In this document: positions 1-12,747 of the stretch, one piece after another | How the letters are laid out: every line of letters starts with the position of its first letter | How positions within the stretch are numbered: position 1 is the stretch's first letter | NCBI RefSeq assembly: GCF_921293095.1 | Contig: NC_060252.1 | Coordinates: forward strand, 79,256,866 to 79,320,865 | Direction: 5' to 3' | DNA length: 64,000 nt | Source: Ischnura elegans | Taxonomy: Eukaryota; Arthropoda; Insecta; Odonata; Coenagrionidae | The notes under the pieces: generated by a model | Told to the model about the DNA's origin: nothing | The model's database searches: none | The model's input: the letters and a program-made list of their open reading frames with translations, nothing else | Program-made: the position numbers and the translations under genes

Positions 1-146
1 GCATTTCTTCCTCCCGGCTTAAATATCAACCGATAATCCCTTAATTGCCTCAGCACACTCTTATCCCCCCTTTGGACCCTACCTCCCCACTATTTCCCCT
101 TTCCTCAGCTATCTTTCATCCTTTACCTACAGTCTCCTACCTAACT

Positions 147-180
147 CTGAGGAAGGTGGTGATGCACCACCGAAGATTCA
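147..180 (+). other. Hammerhead-like core motif, solitary
   Basis: CTGAGGA, then a hairpin GGTGGT/ACCACC, then GAAG: the layout of a hammerhead core (CUGANGA, stem II, GAA) with imperfect boxes. The rest of 1-700 shows no gene. Confidence 0.25.
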
Positions 181-709
181 GTTCTGTGAGTGTTTTTGAA
201 AATCTTTTTGTATACTGTGATTTTGCCCAACCTGCGGTTTTTTTATGTTTTTTACATATAGTAGGTATACGTAACTTCGATACTTATTTTTTTTTCTACA
301 CCTCGGAAATTGAACCTAAATTTCCGAGTCTACCTCTCGGCCAAAAATAAAAGAATGGGTAAATTTAATTTTACAAAGGCCTTTGTAATGCGAAGATGTC
401 GTTCTCTCTATGACAAAATGCAATAAAATGCTTAGCCAATCAAATATTTTACCCGTGACGAGATAAAGAAGACGACCGTTTCGCCGTTATCATAGTTTCT
501 CGCGTGATCATCTTCACTCTTTCGACCGTAAAAGCTAAAGGTTTACATTAAAACAATGTTTAATTATTCATTGTTGTAGTCAAATAAACAATGAGTAAAA
601 CGGAGTATGGCAGGACTCTTTGGAGCTTCGGCAGGATTTTATACAAATTCTTAAAGTTCAGCGTTCTACCTTTTTTGCGCCGATTGTAGAGAGACAATGG
701 ATGTGGATG

Positions 710-1140
710 TTAACCCGGTAACGCCTGAATTAAATATTTCATCCGAACTTTTTCGTAATATTCAACTTTAAAATCTGATTTCTAAGATGCAAATTTAATA
801 CACTTTGCACAAAATAGTCTTGAAAATACAGCCAGGTACAATGTGGTACCGCTAGGCCCTTAAGGGGTCAAATTAGAAATCAAATAAGCGTTAGTAATTT
901 CACATTTCAATGCCAGAAGCGTTGAATTTTTTTTTATTTTGCACAAGAAGTTATCAAAATTGCTCAAAAATGTCAAATCTTGCTTAAAAGGCAAACTTTT
1001 CTGGAAAACGTAATTATAAATATGCTTATTAGTTTAAAACGCTCAAAATCCCAAACAAATCAGAATGAATAACACAAAAGGCTCGTTTAGATTGCACTAC
1101 CAGCTGGTATCATATGGTACCGCTAGGCGTTAACGGGTTA
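710..1140. mobile_element. TTAA-type (piggyBac-like) MITE
   Basis: Begins TTAACCCGGTAACGCCT and ends with the inverted match AGGCGTTAACGGGTTAG. A second copy of the right end (GGTACCGCTAGG, then CCTTAAGGGG) lies inside at about 846-868. No coding capacity. Confidence 0.5.
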
Positions 1141-2700
1141 GTAAGGGGATTTTGAAGACTATGCTGGAGGATAGGATATTTGGTATAAGAAGCTGGGAAA
1201 GGAAGAAAATGATGTCATCAGAAAGAATCTATAAAAATAGAAATATTATCAAATTCCAGTAGAAACCTGGTTTGATTATCAAAGTGTTTCAAGCAGTTCT
1301 ACCTCGAACATTGCATTATCCTCAAAAAAATTACTGAGAATGGTGTTTGGAAGTTCAGACCCGAAAATCTTAATCATTATTTTCAATTTTTGCTGATAAT
1401 TACGTATTCTGGAGAGAAATATACTGAACTGGGACAACGTCCCAAAAATTGGACGCGTTTTTTTTTTTTGCACCAAATATTGATATTTTTCGTAAGACTT
1501 AGTTTTATCATCCTTACGTGATTATATCTTCAAATCAAACCTTTAAAACCTATTTGTGCTATTAAAATTATTTTGACCCTTAATAGATTAAAGAATATTT
1601 CCAAACGGAAGCATTTTTAAGCGTTCCGAGCAGTAAAACTGAAAATAAAATCGCAATGAAAATTCCTTTTTCTGATTCACGGCAGTTCAAATGGGATATA
1701 TTCCTTACGCTCCCGTTCATTCCACCCATAAACCCGAGGCTTGGAAAATTCCTCAACTTTTCTCTTATTCAGCAATGTATTGCGTAAGTCTTAAGAGCAT
1801 ATGGGCTTGGATAATCTCTGCTGGTGTCATCTGTGTGGCGGATTTACATCTGCGAGGATCGTAAGTGAATGAAATGTACTTTATTTAGAAAACGTTGGAA
1901 ATTTTGCACTTCGGCCTGCTCTCAAATAATGAAGACGCGCTGATTCCAGAAAGAATTTTAGCCGAAATAAATAATAAATGGATGACATTAAGGGAAGACA
2001 TGCCTAGATTACGCACGTAAACGGATAGGTTTCTTCGAACTTGAATACTTTACCATTGTCCAGACTTCTGGATTTACAGTCAGCGTTACTCGGTTATAGT
2101 TTTGCACAGTCGTAATTAATGTGTAGTAGCTGCTCCCTTGCCGAGTAACTGGGCTCTTCTTCTTTTAATACGGAAAAAATTTCCGGTATTGTATTTATTT
2201 CTACTTTTTTCCATTTCTGTTTTTTTTTGGGGTTTACGAAACGGATACGAAATGCATTTGCATACCATATTGAGACAAACTTCATGAAAGCCCTTGGAAA
2301 CGATGCTAAATGGTGTAAGTGTACTAATGCTCTGTGATAGACTATAGGGGTTCTAGAAGAGGGCGTTTGTTATAATTACTACCGTTGGTTGTGAAGGCAG
2401 GGGGTGAGGGTTTTCAGTTCGTCCGCCATGTTGTCTTCCCTGCATGAAGCACATAAGAAGAGACCCTTGTGATACATTTACCAAAGAAAACTCATACCCT
2501 CATTCAAGATACTTTGATATATTCTAATCGAGGTAAAATTGACGATTTATTTAATACTCTAATTTAATAGAGCCGTCAAATAAGTTTAATGCTGTAAATT
2601 TATTTCATGGCTGTGATTTTGGTAACGTAAAACTTAGCAACTCATCTACTAGCTACACGATTTTAGGTTTAGAGGGTTGGCGGGAAAATAAATGTATAAC
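1141..2700. other. AT-rich intergenic, nothing recognised
   Basis: Short open frames on the minus strand (1279-1476, 2094-2285) have no recognisable domain and include low-complexity Lys runs. Confidence 0.5.
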
Positions 2701-2710
2701 GCGTTCATGT

Positions 2711-2716
2711 TTTATT
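2711..2716 (-). terminator. poly(A) signal of TIL-1
   Basis: AATAAA on the minus strand about 95 nt past the TIL-1 stop codon. Confidence 0.5.
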
Positions 2717-2810
2717 TTTAAACTTTAATCAAGTGGTATTAAATTTGGCAGAAGTCAAATTACTCATAAATATATCATCATCATCCCTGCTACTCTGTAT
2801 CGTTGGCACT

Positions 2811-5800
2811 CTACTTCAAGTCGAGCACGCGTTGGCGGCCGCTTTCATTGCTCCTGCGCTTGTACTTTTTCCGGTTGTGTTCCTCACTGCTGCTCCTGCT
2901 GTTGCGGTTTGGTCGTCTCCTCAGCGCCCTGCACCGGTACGGCCAGACGCACTGTCCCCCGTTCCACTCGTCGCGGACCATTCCGTCGATGCAGAAGCAC
3001 CCAGGGCGGCACCCAGTCGGGCAAGTAGTCGTCTGTTGCAGGAAGTTGCCGCATGTCCTCGTGCACCTTGAGCCGCAGGCAAGGAATATCTCGTTTCGTG
3101 CGCAGCGGGGTCGTCCCGACACCGGGCCGGAGAAAAGGCGGTCCAGGATGCTATTTGTTGTAGTACTGATGTTATTATTTATATTGTTATTATTGTTGTT
3201 GTTGTTATTATTGTTGTTGTTGTTATTATTATTATTGAGCTGATTTAAAATGTTGTTTATAATACTCTCGTCTGTCAACACAGCTTGCGGAAGTATGTTT
3301 CCAGCAGTTATGGTTGCTTCGCGGCTACCAGTGAGAACATTACTGTTTGGGATAAGGATGCCAGTGCCCGTGTTACCAAGAGTGACTTCTGGGAAAACGT
3401 TTCCATAATTGTTTCCGTCGATGTCCTGCAAGTTGCCATTGGGATCTATAAACAAGCCGTTAGCGCCAAAAGGCACATTTGATGGCACGGGCCCATAATT
3501 GTTACCGTTGCCGTCCACCAAGTTGTTATTGGCATCTACAATCACGGGTATATTATTATTTCCGGTAACCTGGATATTAGCTCCATTAAGCAGGTTATCA
3601 GCTCCGATTACACCGTTGCTGGGACCAATGATGGCATTTTGGGGACCTGTGAAAGAAAAATGGCAGAAGTTAATGATATATAATTGCTGGGCTTGTTTCG
3701 ATGTAAATAAATTCAACGTTTGCTATGCATCATGGGGTATAAGTTATTATTCTGAACAATCTGGAAGGTTTGGGAACTTGACTGTGCGTGGTAAGTGATA
3801 GAATATTTGGAAATGATAAAGGTAGATATGGCAAAATCAATTTCGTTGTTGAAATCAATTGGTAAGAAAATGAGAATGACTTCGCTATGTAGGAAATTTT
3901 AGATAGGGCTGATCATGATTCCAAGTAATGAACTAATTCTGCTATTCACAATGTACTAAAAAGAGATAGGTATGCAGCGAGTATACGCCTAAGTAGAGTT
4001 ATAGAAGGAGAAGAGGAAGCTAATCAAAGGTATGTAGGGGTAAATGTAATCTTCAAGGAAAATAATCACGTGCCAGTTAATAGAGGTTCAGTGGTTAATA
4101 TCGTGATATTTGATTGGAATAAATTCATGCAAATCGAATTAATCAAGTTCTATCCGCCAGAATGCAAAATAAAAAATTAAATGAAACATTTATGGTTGAT
4201 TGCGGGCACAGTTTATTCCACTAAATGGGTCGTACATTGCAGTTGGCTCAGGACTGCCGAAGATAGTTTTCATACCTTAATTTTTCATGCCTCTTTAGTG
4301 AATGAACGTTAGCCATTAAGTGGAATCATTGCTACTTAGTTGTTGATTTAGTACTTTGCTCCGCAGATAAGTGTCACTTATCTGCGAAGCTGAGTACTAA
4401 ATCAGATCCGTCTTTTGAGCAGTGAGTTACAAATTTTCTCCTTTAATTGTCATAACGTGATGAGAAGAATATACAATAAACCGTTTCTATTGTAGAGGAC
4501 TTTATTTGCTACTGTAATGTGAACATTAAAACAAAAGGCGTATGCATAGAATTCCAAACTATAATGCTACAAATAGCAAACTAGAGAGCCAGAAAAATTA
4601 GCTTTATATTTGGTGATAAAAATCTTATTCTAATTCGAACTCATTTAAAACTTAGCAGCATATTATTATAATTCGCTTCTAATTATTACTTCAGCTGTTT
4701 AAAGTCATGCGACATATATAAGGTTTCTTAGCATTGTATGCTATAAATAAGACTCTATCGATTAAATCACTTTTGGCTGGCATTATCGATACCTGTAGAA
4801 GTTAAATTTTTATTTCTGTAGGTTTTTAATTTAAGAAATATTGCTTTTGGAGGATTGTCACAAACTACAAATTGTTATCGCTGTAAACCTATGCATTATT
4901 GCCTTTTTACATGATTCTCTTAACTTTCCTCGTCCGTTTGTTTGTTTCTTCGGTGGAATGATGAAATTGATTCCTAACCTCCTTCCCAATGTCGGATCGG
5001 CTTGAAAATTCGCATACGTGCTTGCTTTCAGTAAAAATACAATCAGACACTTGAAATATTGATCTATCATGTTCTCATTAATTAACTAAATTTCCATATG
5101 GAAAATTTGTTCTTAATTTTCTCTTTTGATATAGAGTATAATTATTAATAACTCTTTTTCAGAAAGTTCTTAATTTAAGGTTAAAGGTTTAATCGATTCA
5201 CCACTACAAAGTAGAAATTAAAAATAAATTAAATCAATATTAAAAAAACACTTTTTTCCAAATAGTGTGTAAAATGCAATTAAAAGTAAAATATATAAGA
5301 TTTTCATCAGGATAAAGCGTGGGTGCTAATTAAGTTTAGATATTAATATTGTGGGTCAGTCCTCACCCACCCGCCATATAAGGTCTCTTCAAAACTCATT
5401 TATAAATATGGTAGGTAGAGGGTGTTTGCTTTTCTGTCCGCTATGCGTTTACATATGGCTCCACGGATTGGGACCAAAGTTAGTGCATAGGTGCATCTCA
5501 TGCTCCTGAACCCCAAAGTACTAATTTTAGTTGCGTCCGACGCGTCCTTTGCGTCATTTCTCATTACAGTTTTTTACGCTACGTCATACAACCTCTGTAG
5601 GTGGACATCCTGCCGGGTAGGCACACCTCTTGACACAATGAATGGGAAAACATAAAGATATGGTAGTTATGGTATTTGGAGGAGACGGCCGAGAGCTGAG
5701 GTCATTTGCGCCATGAGGGAAGGGTAGTTAAGGAGGGATGGAGAGAAACCCGGCGTCGGCATTAGCCTGCTCTTAAAGAACAGCGCCTAGGGGACCACGG

Positions 5801-6309
5801 ATTAACGTCCCATCTGACGGACGGAGTGTTACCCGTGAAATGTCCTCCACACAGCACTCAACCAGGGATCGGGCAGTCTCTAAAAATTCTCTGCTACCGC
5901 CGGGATTCGAACCCGAGACCGCAGGCTGGGAAGCCAACACTCTAGCCTCCACGCCAACCCGATTCCCGAAAACATAAATATTCTACTATGTGATCATGAA
6001 ATGAAAGTTTCACGTTTCCCTTTTCTCTTGGTACCACTCTTTCCGAGGAACGCCAGGGTGACTGCTATTTCCCTATAAACTTTATCAAAGGCTTATTTTA
6101 TTTACTATTCAGTGCGTTTTCTAATGTTTTGGAAAATTTGTGTTTTTTTATATTTTAAAAACTAGAACTCTAATAACACCAATTTACTTCTCCCTATCTG
6201 TCGTTGAAAATAGATGAAGTTTGATGCTTACACTCGATATGGAAGAGAACTCACCTGCACTGACCGATACAAGGACCGCCGCAAACAGCACTGCTAACTT
6301 TATCGCCAT
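2811..6309 (-). CDS. TIL-1: secreted TIL-domain protease inhibitor-like protein, 2 coding exons, poly-Asn
   Basis: Exon 1 is 6309-6255 (55 nt): ATG plus a hydrophobic 18-residue leader (MAIKLAVLFAAVLVSVSA), then a GTGAG donor. The acceptor (pyrimidine tract, ACAG) puts exon 2 at 3646-2811, stop TAG at 2811-2813. The phase-1 join makes a Gly codon; total 296 aa. After the leader comes an Asn/Gly-rich linker with two 18-residue repeats (about residues 55-72 and 85-102, sharing D-x-N-x-N-L and G-N-N-Y-G), a GNILPQ motif, an 18-residue poly-Asn run (about 156-173), then a TIL domain (about 200-257) with all 10 cysteines, and a 39-residue Arg/Ser-rich tail. In the TIL family (Ascaris trypsin inhibitor type) the reactive bond lies between Cys5 and Cys6; here the loop is C-P-T-G-C, so P1 would be Thr229. 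Likely a secreted serine-protease inhibitor; a structural or antimicrobial secreted protein is the alternative. Splicing is inferred, not observed. Confidence 0.85.
4344..4404. repeat. Near-perfect 61-bp palindrome
   Basis: Two arms of about 30 bp (starting TGATTTAGTACT and ending AGTACTAAATCA) with three mismatches and almost no loop, inside the TIL-1 intron. Confidence 0.7.
5085..5360. repeat. Dispersed repeat, copy 1
   Basis: Shares an ordered series of matches with 57935-58215: CCATATGGAAAA, GATTCACCACTA, TTTTTTCCAAA, AAAATGCA and GTTTAGATA. Unclassified; lies in the TIL-1 intron. Confidence 0.5.
5657..5967 (-). mobile_element. tRNA-derived SINE, copy 1
   Basis: Flanked by an 11-bp direct repeat GAAAACATAAA (5646-5656 and 5968-5978). 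The minus strand begins with a tRNA-like head: A-box-like TTGGCGTGGAGG and B box GGTTCGAATCC. The body matches the copy at 29747-30037. Lies in the TIL-1 intron, in the sense of the gene. Confidence 0.8.
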
Positions 6310-6385
6310 GGCTTAGAGTCTAATTTGCGTGCGACTCGTATGTTTCTGCTAGAGCCACTGCCGACTGTAGCACTTAACAGAACGC

Positions 6386-6393
6386 CTTATAAG
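6386..6393 (-). promoter_or_regulatory. TATA box of TIL-1
   Basis: CTTATAAG, about 80 nt upstream of the TIL-1 ATG. A CAGT-containing initiator-like sequence lies about 30 nt downstream, near 6356, the expected TATA-to-start spacing. Confidence 0.5.
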
Positions 6394-6399
6394 TGGTTT

Positions 6400-9300
6400 C
6401 ACTATCTCTTGTGTTTTTGAGCGAACGGATAAAATGAAATATCTTAACTGGGTCTTCTTGCTAAGTCAATTTTCGCCCGAAGCATTATTTCGCCTGACCG
6501 GTGACCAACGGTGACGCTTCAATGAGCTATCTTGGGTTGGGAATTGCTTATCTATTATATTTCATGAACTTATAATTTATTTTAACCTGGTTCTGTATGA
6601 TAACGGTAATTACGGGAAGCGATAACATTTAAAAGGCCCGTTTTTCGACTTGGACGCATTAAAATTCGTAGAATTCTTTTATTGGTTGCGAAGGAAATGG
6701 AATCAAGGTTTACGGCATGCTTATATTTTGCGTGAGTAAGGATCACGCATATACTTTTTTCGATAAAGAAAAGTGTTTTCCTAAAAACTATTCTTAAGTT
6801 AAGAGGCCGTATCATTGGTTTCCATTTTTCTCTGATCAATTTTTAGTATACCTTCAAACGACTATTATTTCGTATCATTGATAAGACCAAGGTATGGAAC
6901 AGTACCTATGGCATATGGTGGAACTGTATGGGATATTTTATTTTGCCCGTAATTTTATGCGTGGATGACTCCATTTCAACTAGGACTGAAACGGAGATGT
7001 AATTATATCATTCAACGAACTTGAGTTTATGGATATTCTATAATTTGCAGTAAAATTGCGTTAATTAATGCTATTCGTAATATTTGTTGCTCCCAGATTT
7101 CGTAAAACTAAAACAATTTTTCTCGTAGAATATCTCTAAATATGTGCTCAATGCAATTAATTTTTAGGAAATGGTTTTAATGTCATTCCATATATGTTAA
7201 ATATCGATTAACAAATATTTTAATTAGCATTTATTAACTTTTCGTTATGAAAATCGGCTGAACCCTTTATAACCCATATCGGGCATAAGCATTTTCGGAT
7301 CTTGAGTAAGTTTAACATAGTGTTTTAACATTGACAATTTCCTATCTCGCTGGCTTCGGCCCACCCATTGAAATATATATAGGTGCTTAATATCACTAAA
7401 TATGGATATATATACGGAGGAGACTCCTCATTCTAAAGATACAGAGGAGCAAAAAAAGAAAAATGAGCAGCCTCTGAAATATGAGGTTACGAGTTTCAAT
7501 CATATTTTTTCCCCAAATATCCTCCACGACCTTTTAATAATATATTGTTTAAATTTCAAATAAATTAATCACAAAATTTATAAATATGAAGTATGAAATA
7601 ATATAAAATTAAAATAAAGAAATCATTTAATTTTTTTTAAACAATTAACTTTATTAAATGACATTTAAAATGATTTTTATCTACATTTCGGATTTTTAAA
7701 GGTCGGATTAAAGCTTACTATATTGTCTTCAAACACCGAATACATTAATTAATCTCATAAAAATCTGGTTTCGCGCTATCAGAAAAATGCTATATTGGAA
7801 ATACTCCTTATTCAGCTATGTTTTTGATTCCCGCTAAACAATTCAAATTGTATTTATTGATAAGATGGCAACATATATTCTAATTTTCATCAAAATCTGA
7901 GACGTAAATGGTCTCTACTTTAGTCGAGAGAACCAAATACTCGTATTCTTTATTGGAATCCTTACAATGTTCAACTGCTTCCTATGAATTGGACGTACTT
8001 ATTCATCTATCGGCGTGCAGCTAATGAAATAAGCTTCAGATTGTGAAATAAGTGTCTGTTCAATGAATCATGATTCAATTTCAGCAAAATTCCAAATTTG
8101 TTGCAGGAACTAAGTTGTAAGATAGTGACTAAGGTGAATGCCTTTGCTATACTTTTTTGTCACCGCATCAAGGTATATAGATAAAATATCTCTATCGAAT
8201 GGTACGGTGAAAAAATCTTCATGCAACATGACCTACGCTGGACGGAAACTAGGAACTCAAAACTTTTCATTTATCATTTACATTTTAAGGGAATCAAAGA
8301 CTGAAATTCTTAGTTGAACCTCTTTTTTTCGTCATCATTCGGTAGGACTTAGGCATTGGATGGGGCGTTTTTTTCTGCTCCTGTCTTCTTGCAATCAAAT
8401 ACACGATGTTGTTTCACAACGGATATGTTTCTAAGGAAATTATCCAATGACGAGGTAACACTACGATGCAGTGTTAGAAAGAAGAAATTATGTATCGTTG
8501 GGCAACTATAACATGGAATATATTTACAGCTATTTTATATTATTTTTATTATATTATTCATATTTGGAGGGATGTTTGGAGCTACAGAGAAAATAAATAT
8601 TCTGATATGAGTCGATAGTTGAGTTTTTACTTAAATTTCAAATCATTCATTTTTAATTTTGTATCCAAAATAAGGTTTATTGGAATTACTGATGAAGGAA
8701 CGAAGCTGTCATTAATCCACATTGTATTTTTTATGGCAAATGAATCTAAACACCAGCTAGGCTGAGTGGTCAAACAAAACAAAAGGCTAAGCGACCAAAT
8801 GAATTGTAAATTGATCAAGAAGAATCATTGTACTAGCAGTGTACGTCCGAAGCTGTGGAGGCTCTTTGGGGCAGTGGAGTAGATGGAGAATTCTGTCACA
8901 CTCATTCAATTGAATCCAGATGAGGAGTGGCAAGGGTTGAAAGAATAAGAGTTGGGCGAAGGGTGCCTAAAGCATTTTATAATTTGATATCCTTTGGGAT
9001 TAATTTTTATGTCAGTAGCTAGGTCATTATAGAAGATGTTGTGTTTATGTAACATTCGAAAAGCTTTACTCCGCATCGTTTCTTGGTCATTTAAGATGCA
9101 CTCTAATTCCCCAGTTGACTATGAATATATTTTTCACTATCGTAACGGTTTTCCTAAACACCTTGTCGTATAAAAGTTTTAATGAAATACATTTTTAAAC
9201 TAACCATTTTTATCCAGGGATGTAAATTATCGCAACACACGCTCATCTCCTGCCAAATGGAATCAATTTATTTATCGAAGAAACCAGTTTTATTTTGACT

Positions 9301-10215
9301 CTTTAAGGATAGCGTCTGATCAATCCAATGGGTTAGGTGTTTCCTTAACATAACGACGGAAGCTCTTGCCTACTATTTATGAAGATGTAACTTTCCAGGC
9401 GTAAATGACATCAGTGTGTTCTTCAACTGGCAACAGATTTCTCTGTATGCATTTTTTCATCACGAAGGTGAAATTGCGTTTATTTCAGGAGTGAGAAACA
9501 ATTCAACAAAGAAAGAAAGAGGTGTTTGGTGGTAGGTTTGAATTCTATAGGGTAGAGCTCACCCATACTTCAAAAGTGTGTGAATTTCATGCGCCCATAG
9601 TATAGGGCTAGAAATTTCCGCTGTGCGCCTCACTTAGTGAAAATTTTAATAGATGGTTTAGTAAAGCTCCTTAACTTTCACTGTTCTAAATCCATAGTCC
9701 CTTGTGAGAGTGATAACATTGAGAAGTTGGCTCATTGCTGTACCATATAAGCAGATAATTGTATGGATTAAAGTAAATTTACCCTAGTTTCAAAGAAAAT
9801 TGACCGAATTTCAGTTTAAAGTTCTTTTTCCTGAAACGTTCGTAACTTATTTGCTATCAGCATACTAATGATATTTAGGTCGAAAACACACCATTTTTAA
9901 ACTACAGAAATTTTGGAGCAAGCGCTCCGATTGGTCACGAGTATGCTCTGTTGCCAGATGCCTAGGATACCTCGTAATCTCCGATTGGTAAAGCATTCGA
10001 AGTCATATGTTGTCCAGAACATCCCTCAACATGGCAAACTGGCGGCTAGCCGGAGCGTTTGGCTCAAAGTTTCTGTAGCTAAAAAAATGTTGCGTTTTTG
10101 ATCGAAATATCGTCAGCAATTTTGGTTCCAACTGGCAACAACTATACCTACGGTTATCTTCGAAAAATCGTAGGGTTTTTCTTCCCCATTGGAAAGTCTT
10201 TCCTTTCCATGAAAA
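6400..10215. other. AT-rich intergenic, nothing recognised
   Basis: No open frame with a recognisable domain, no clear terminal repeats. Confidence 0.4.
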
Positions 10216-10219
10216 CATT

Positions 10220-10280
10220 TGTAGCGATTTCTACGCTGAATAACACTTTTCTAACGATTACTACGCTGAATAACACACTT
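10220..10280. repeat. Short direct repeat
   Basis: CTACGCTGAATAACAC occurs twice about 32 bp apart (near 10230 and 10262). Confidence 0.5.
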
Positions 10281-10359
10281 GTGTGGTTTCTGCATTGGAG
10301 CATTTATTACCACCTCAAAGTACAGACTGACTAATTGTGTGCCGAGATGGCTTGTTTAG

Positions 10360-11361
10360 TAGGACTGTGCGAGGCTCTCGACCACCCGAGAGTCTCGGCG
10401 GTCGAGACGAGATTTTCATTTCTCAGCGCGGCGAGAGTCTCGCCTGGGTCGAGAGTCTTGACGAGAGTCGAGAAGTCTCGCCCCTTCGAGATTTCTTGAC
10501 ACCCGTCGAGACTCCCGGCTCCTCGAAAAAATAAAACTATTTCTATTTCAGACATTGAAATTAATTTAACAAAAAGATTATTTTAAGATATGTTATATAT
10601 TTCAAAAACCAAAAATAGTTGTAATGTAAGATCGAAATTGACAATTTAAGCATATTTTATTATTTAAATAACCAAAATTGACTGGAAACTATGAACCTTA
10701 GTTGACATAAATAAACATTGCAAAAATAATTATGTAGAATTCTATATAATTAGAGTACGATCTCTTCTTTTTAATTAATTTACAAGTGAATGTTTCTTTT
10801 TAATTATAGTACTATGGTAAGAAACATTGATGTAACCCTTTAACATGCCTATGTATCAAAATTATATGCTCAATTTAATTTTAAGCCCTGATAAATGTTT
10901 GTAAATAAACGGAAACGTCGGCAAAATTTTCATTTCAATTCAAAGACCTACGCTCCAAGATTCAAATTTTAAATTAAAAATTGAGGCCAGGAAAAGGAAA
11001 TATATTTTTTTCAAATATCTCGTTGGGAACTCTATTATTATCATAAACAATCTTTAAAAATTGGATGCAGAGGATAAATCATCAAATAAAATATTTTTAT
11101 AATTTGAATAAATCCGTAAAGGTCGTAAGGGATACCTTAGTAAACTCTATCATCGACTTATTGCGGTATTCATCTGAAATTCTCGCCTTGCCCGGGAGTC
11201 TCGACCGGTGTCGAGAGATCTCGAAGGGACGAGACTTCTCGACTCTCGTCAAGACTCTCGACACAGGCGAGACTCTCGCCGCGCCAAGAGTCTCATCCCG
11301 ACAATGCCGAGAAATGAAATTCTCGTCTCGACCACCGAGACGAGATTCTCGCACAGCACTA
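10360..11361. mobile_element. Non-autonomous hAT transposon with long inverted arms
   Basis: 1,002 bp bounded by an 8-bp direct repeat TTGTTTAG (10352-10359 and 11362-11369), the hAT target-site length. Termini are TAGGACTGTGCGAG and, inverted, TAGTGCTGTGCGAG. The arms (about 10360-10525 and 11180-11361) are inverted copies packed with the motif GAGAGTCTCGAC and its complement, probably subterminal transposase-binding repeats. The centre is AT-rich and non-coding. Confidence 0.85.
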
Positions 11362-11589
11362 TTGTTTAGACAGTGACGGCGAACTCTCTCGAACGCCGCG
11401 ACGGAACTTGCTGATTGGTAGTCGAACAGTTTTGTGGTGGATACTGCGCCACTTATTAAATTTCGGTTTCACCAGTAGTGGTCTACGCCGCCCTAGTGAC
11501 GGCGTTGGGATTTCCCGATCCCCTCCCTTCCAACACTATCCTTACCCTGGAGGCGTCGGCGGACTCCCTTTAGCAGTGGTACTTCTTTC

Positions 11590-12035
11590 CTTTTTCCTTC
11601 CCCAACAAATCCGCGAACTGAATAAAATACCAAGCAAGGCTGCGCGATTCGTCAAAAACTGCCACGGACATACAGCGTTACCAAGATGTTAAGCAAATTT
11701 GGCTGGGAGCCGCTGGAGACTCGGAAGCTACGCGCTAGGCTTAGATTGCCTGGACAACTGAGAATAGATACTTTGAAGAGCGACACGGAGAACATAATAT
11801 TAGAGCCCCACTATATTTCCAGTTCCAAAAGAAGCGATAAATTAAGAGACATATATTTCGCCGAACGGATAGATATGGGTATTTGTTTTTCCCACGAACC
11901 ATAAAGGAAATTAATAAATGCTAGTAGTAATTTTGTTTTATAATTTGCCTTTTATGTGTAAAAGGCTAGTTTCCTAACACCCCCTGCCACACGCCTTTTA
12001 GGTGGTTTAGTAGGGGGTAGTGTGTAGATGTAGAT
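11590..12035 (+). mobile_element. LINE 3' end, family A, copy 1 (truncated)
   Basis: Reads as the C-terminal tail of a non-LTR reverse transcriptase: KAARFVKNCHG, then after a frameshift GWEPLETRKLRARLRL and LKSDTENIILEPHYISS. A 3' UTR follows with CTAACACCCCCTGCC. Copies lie at 21985-23020 and 26480-26905. 5'-truncated and frameshifted. Confidence 0.75.
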
Positions 12036-12492
12036 GAAACAGCTCCCCGTGATAACTGGACGAATGGGTTTTGGTTGTATTCTTTTAAGGGCCCACCCTG
12101 AGTCCTCATCCGCTGGAAACATCTATCCATGGTTGAAATTTTGTTGATAATTTTTCTCCAAATAGTATACTATAGCGTCAGTAATCAATAAATCCACCCT
12201 CTAGTCGAACCCACTTGCACAAAGGAAAATAATTGAACCACCCTTAAAACACCACACCTCCTCACCTCCTTACCACCTCAGGGGGGGATTATGCATTTTT
12301 AAATGAAAATGACCACTTTCACAGATCTTTACATGAATCTTTCAATGAGCTATATTTCTCAAGGCAACATCGATGATATTACAGAAAGGAACAGTTCCCG
12401 TACGAATGAGTCCTTTGAATCAGCCCTTGCGTGCTTGTAATAGACGGTTTCACTCATATAACGTCTGAATAATGCCCGTATTCGGCTAAACA

Positions 12493-12747
12493 ATGACTGG
12501 CCATGCTATGACGTTATCAGAATTCGAGCAAAAAATTCGGCTGTACAAGACCCAACGGGTCAATGTCCAGACTGTGGACATTATTCTCCATATCGTCGTA
12601 CTTTTTCAAGTGCTTTTAAATGCGACGTATTTTGTCGACGAGGCTCGTAGTATAGTTCACTGGTTATGGTATGTTGTACTTCATCGTCCCAAACCTAAAA
12701 AATTAGCTCGCCGAGGAAATACTTTCTTCAAAGATCAGAGAAAATGA
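12493..12747 (+). other. Unrecognised 84-aa open frame
   Basis: Open frame with a hydrophobic stretch (VDIILHIVVLFQVLL) and a basic C-terminus. No family recognised, no splice context. May be chance or a transposase remnant; 12040-13790 otherwise shows only AT-rich sequence. Confidence 0.15.

Noticed and set aside
2733-3243. Plus-strand open frames opposite TIL-1 exon 2, one ending in poly-Leu
   Set aside because: They are antisense shadows: the Leu run is the complement of the AAT/AAC poly-Asn tract and no domain is present.
12493-12747. 84-aa open frame as a real gene
   Set aside because: No family, promoter, splice or homology evidence; kept only as a low-confidence feature.
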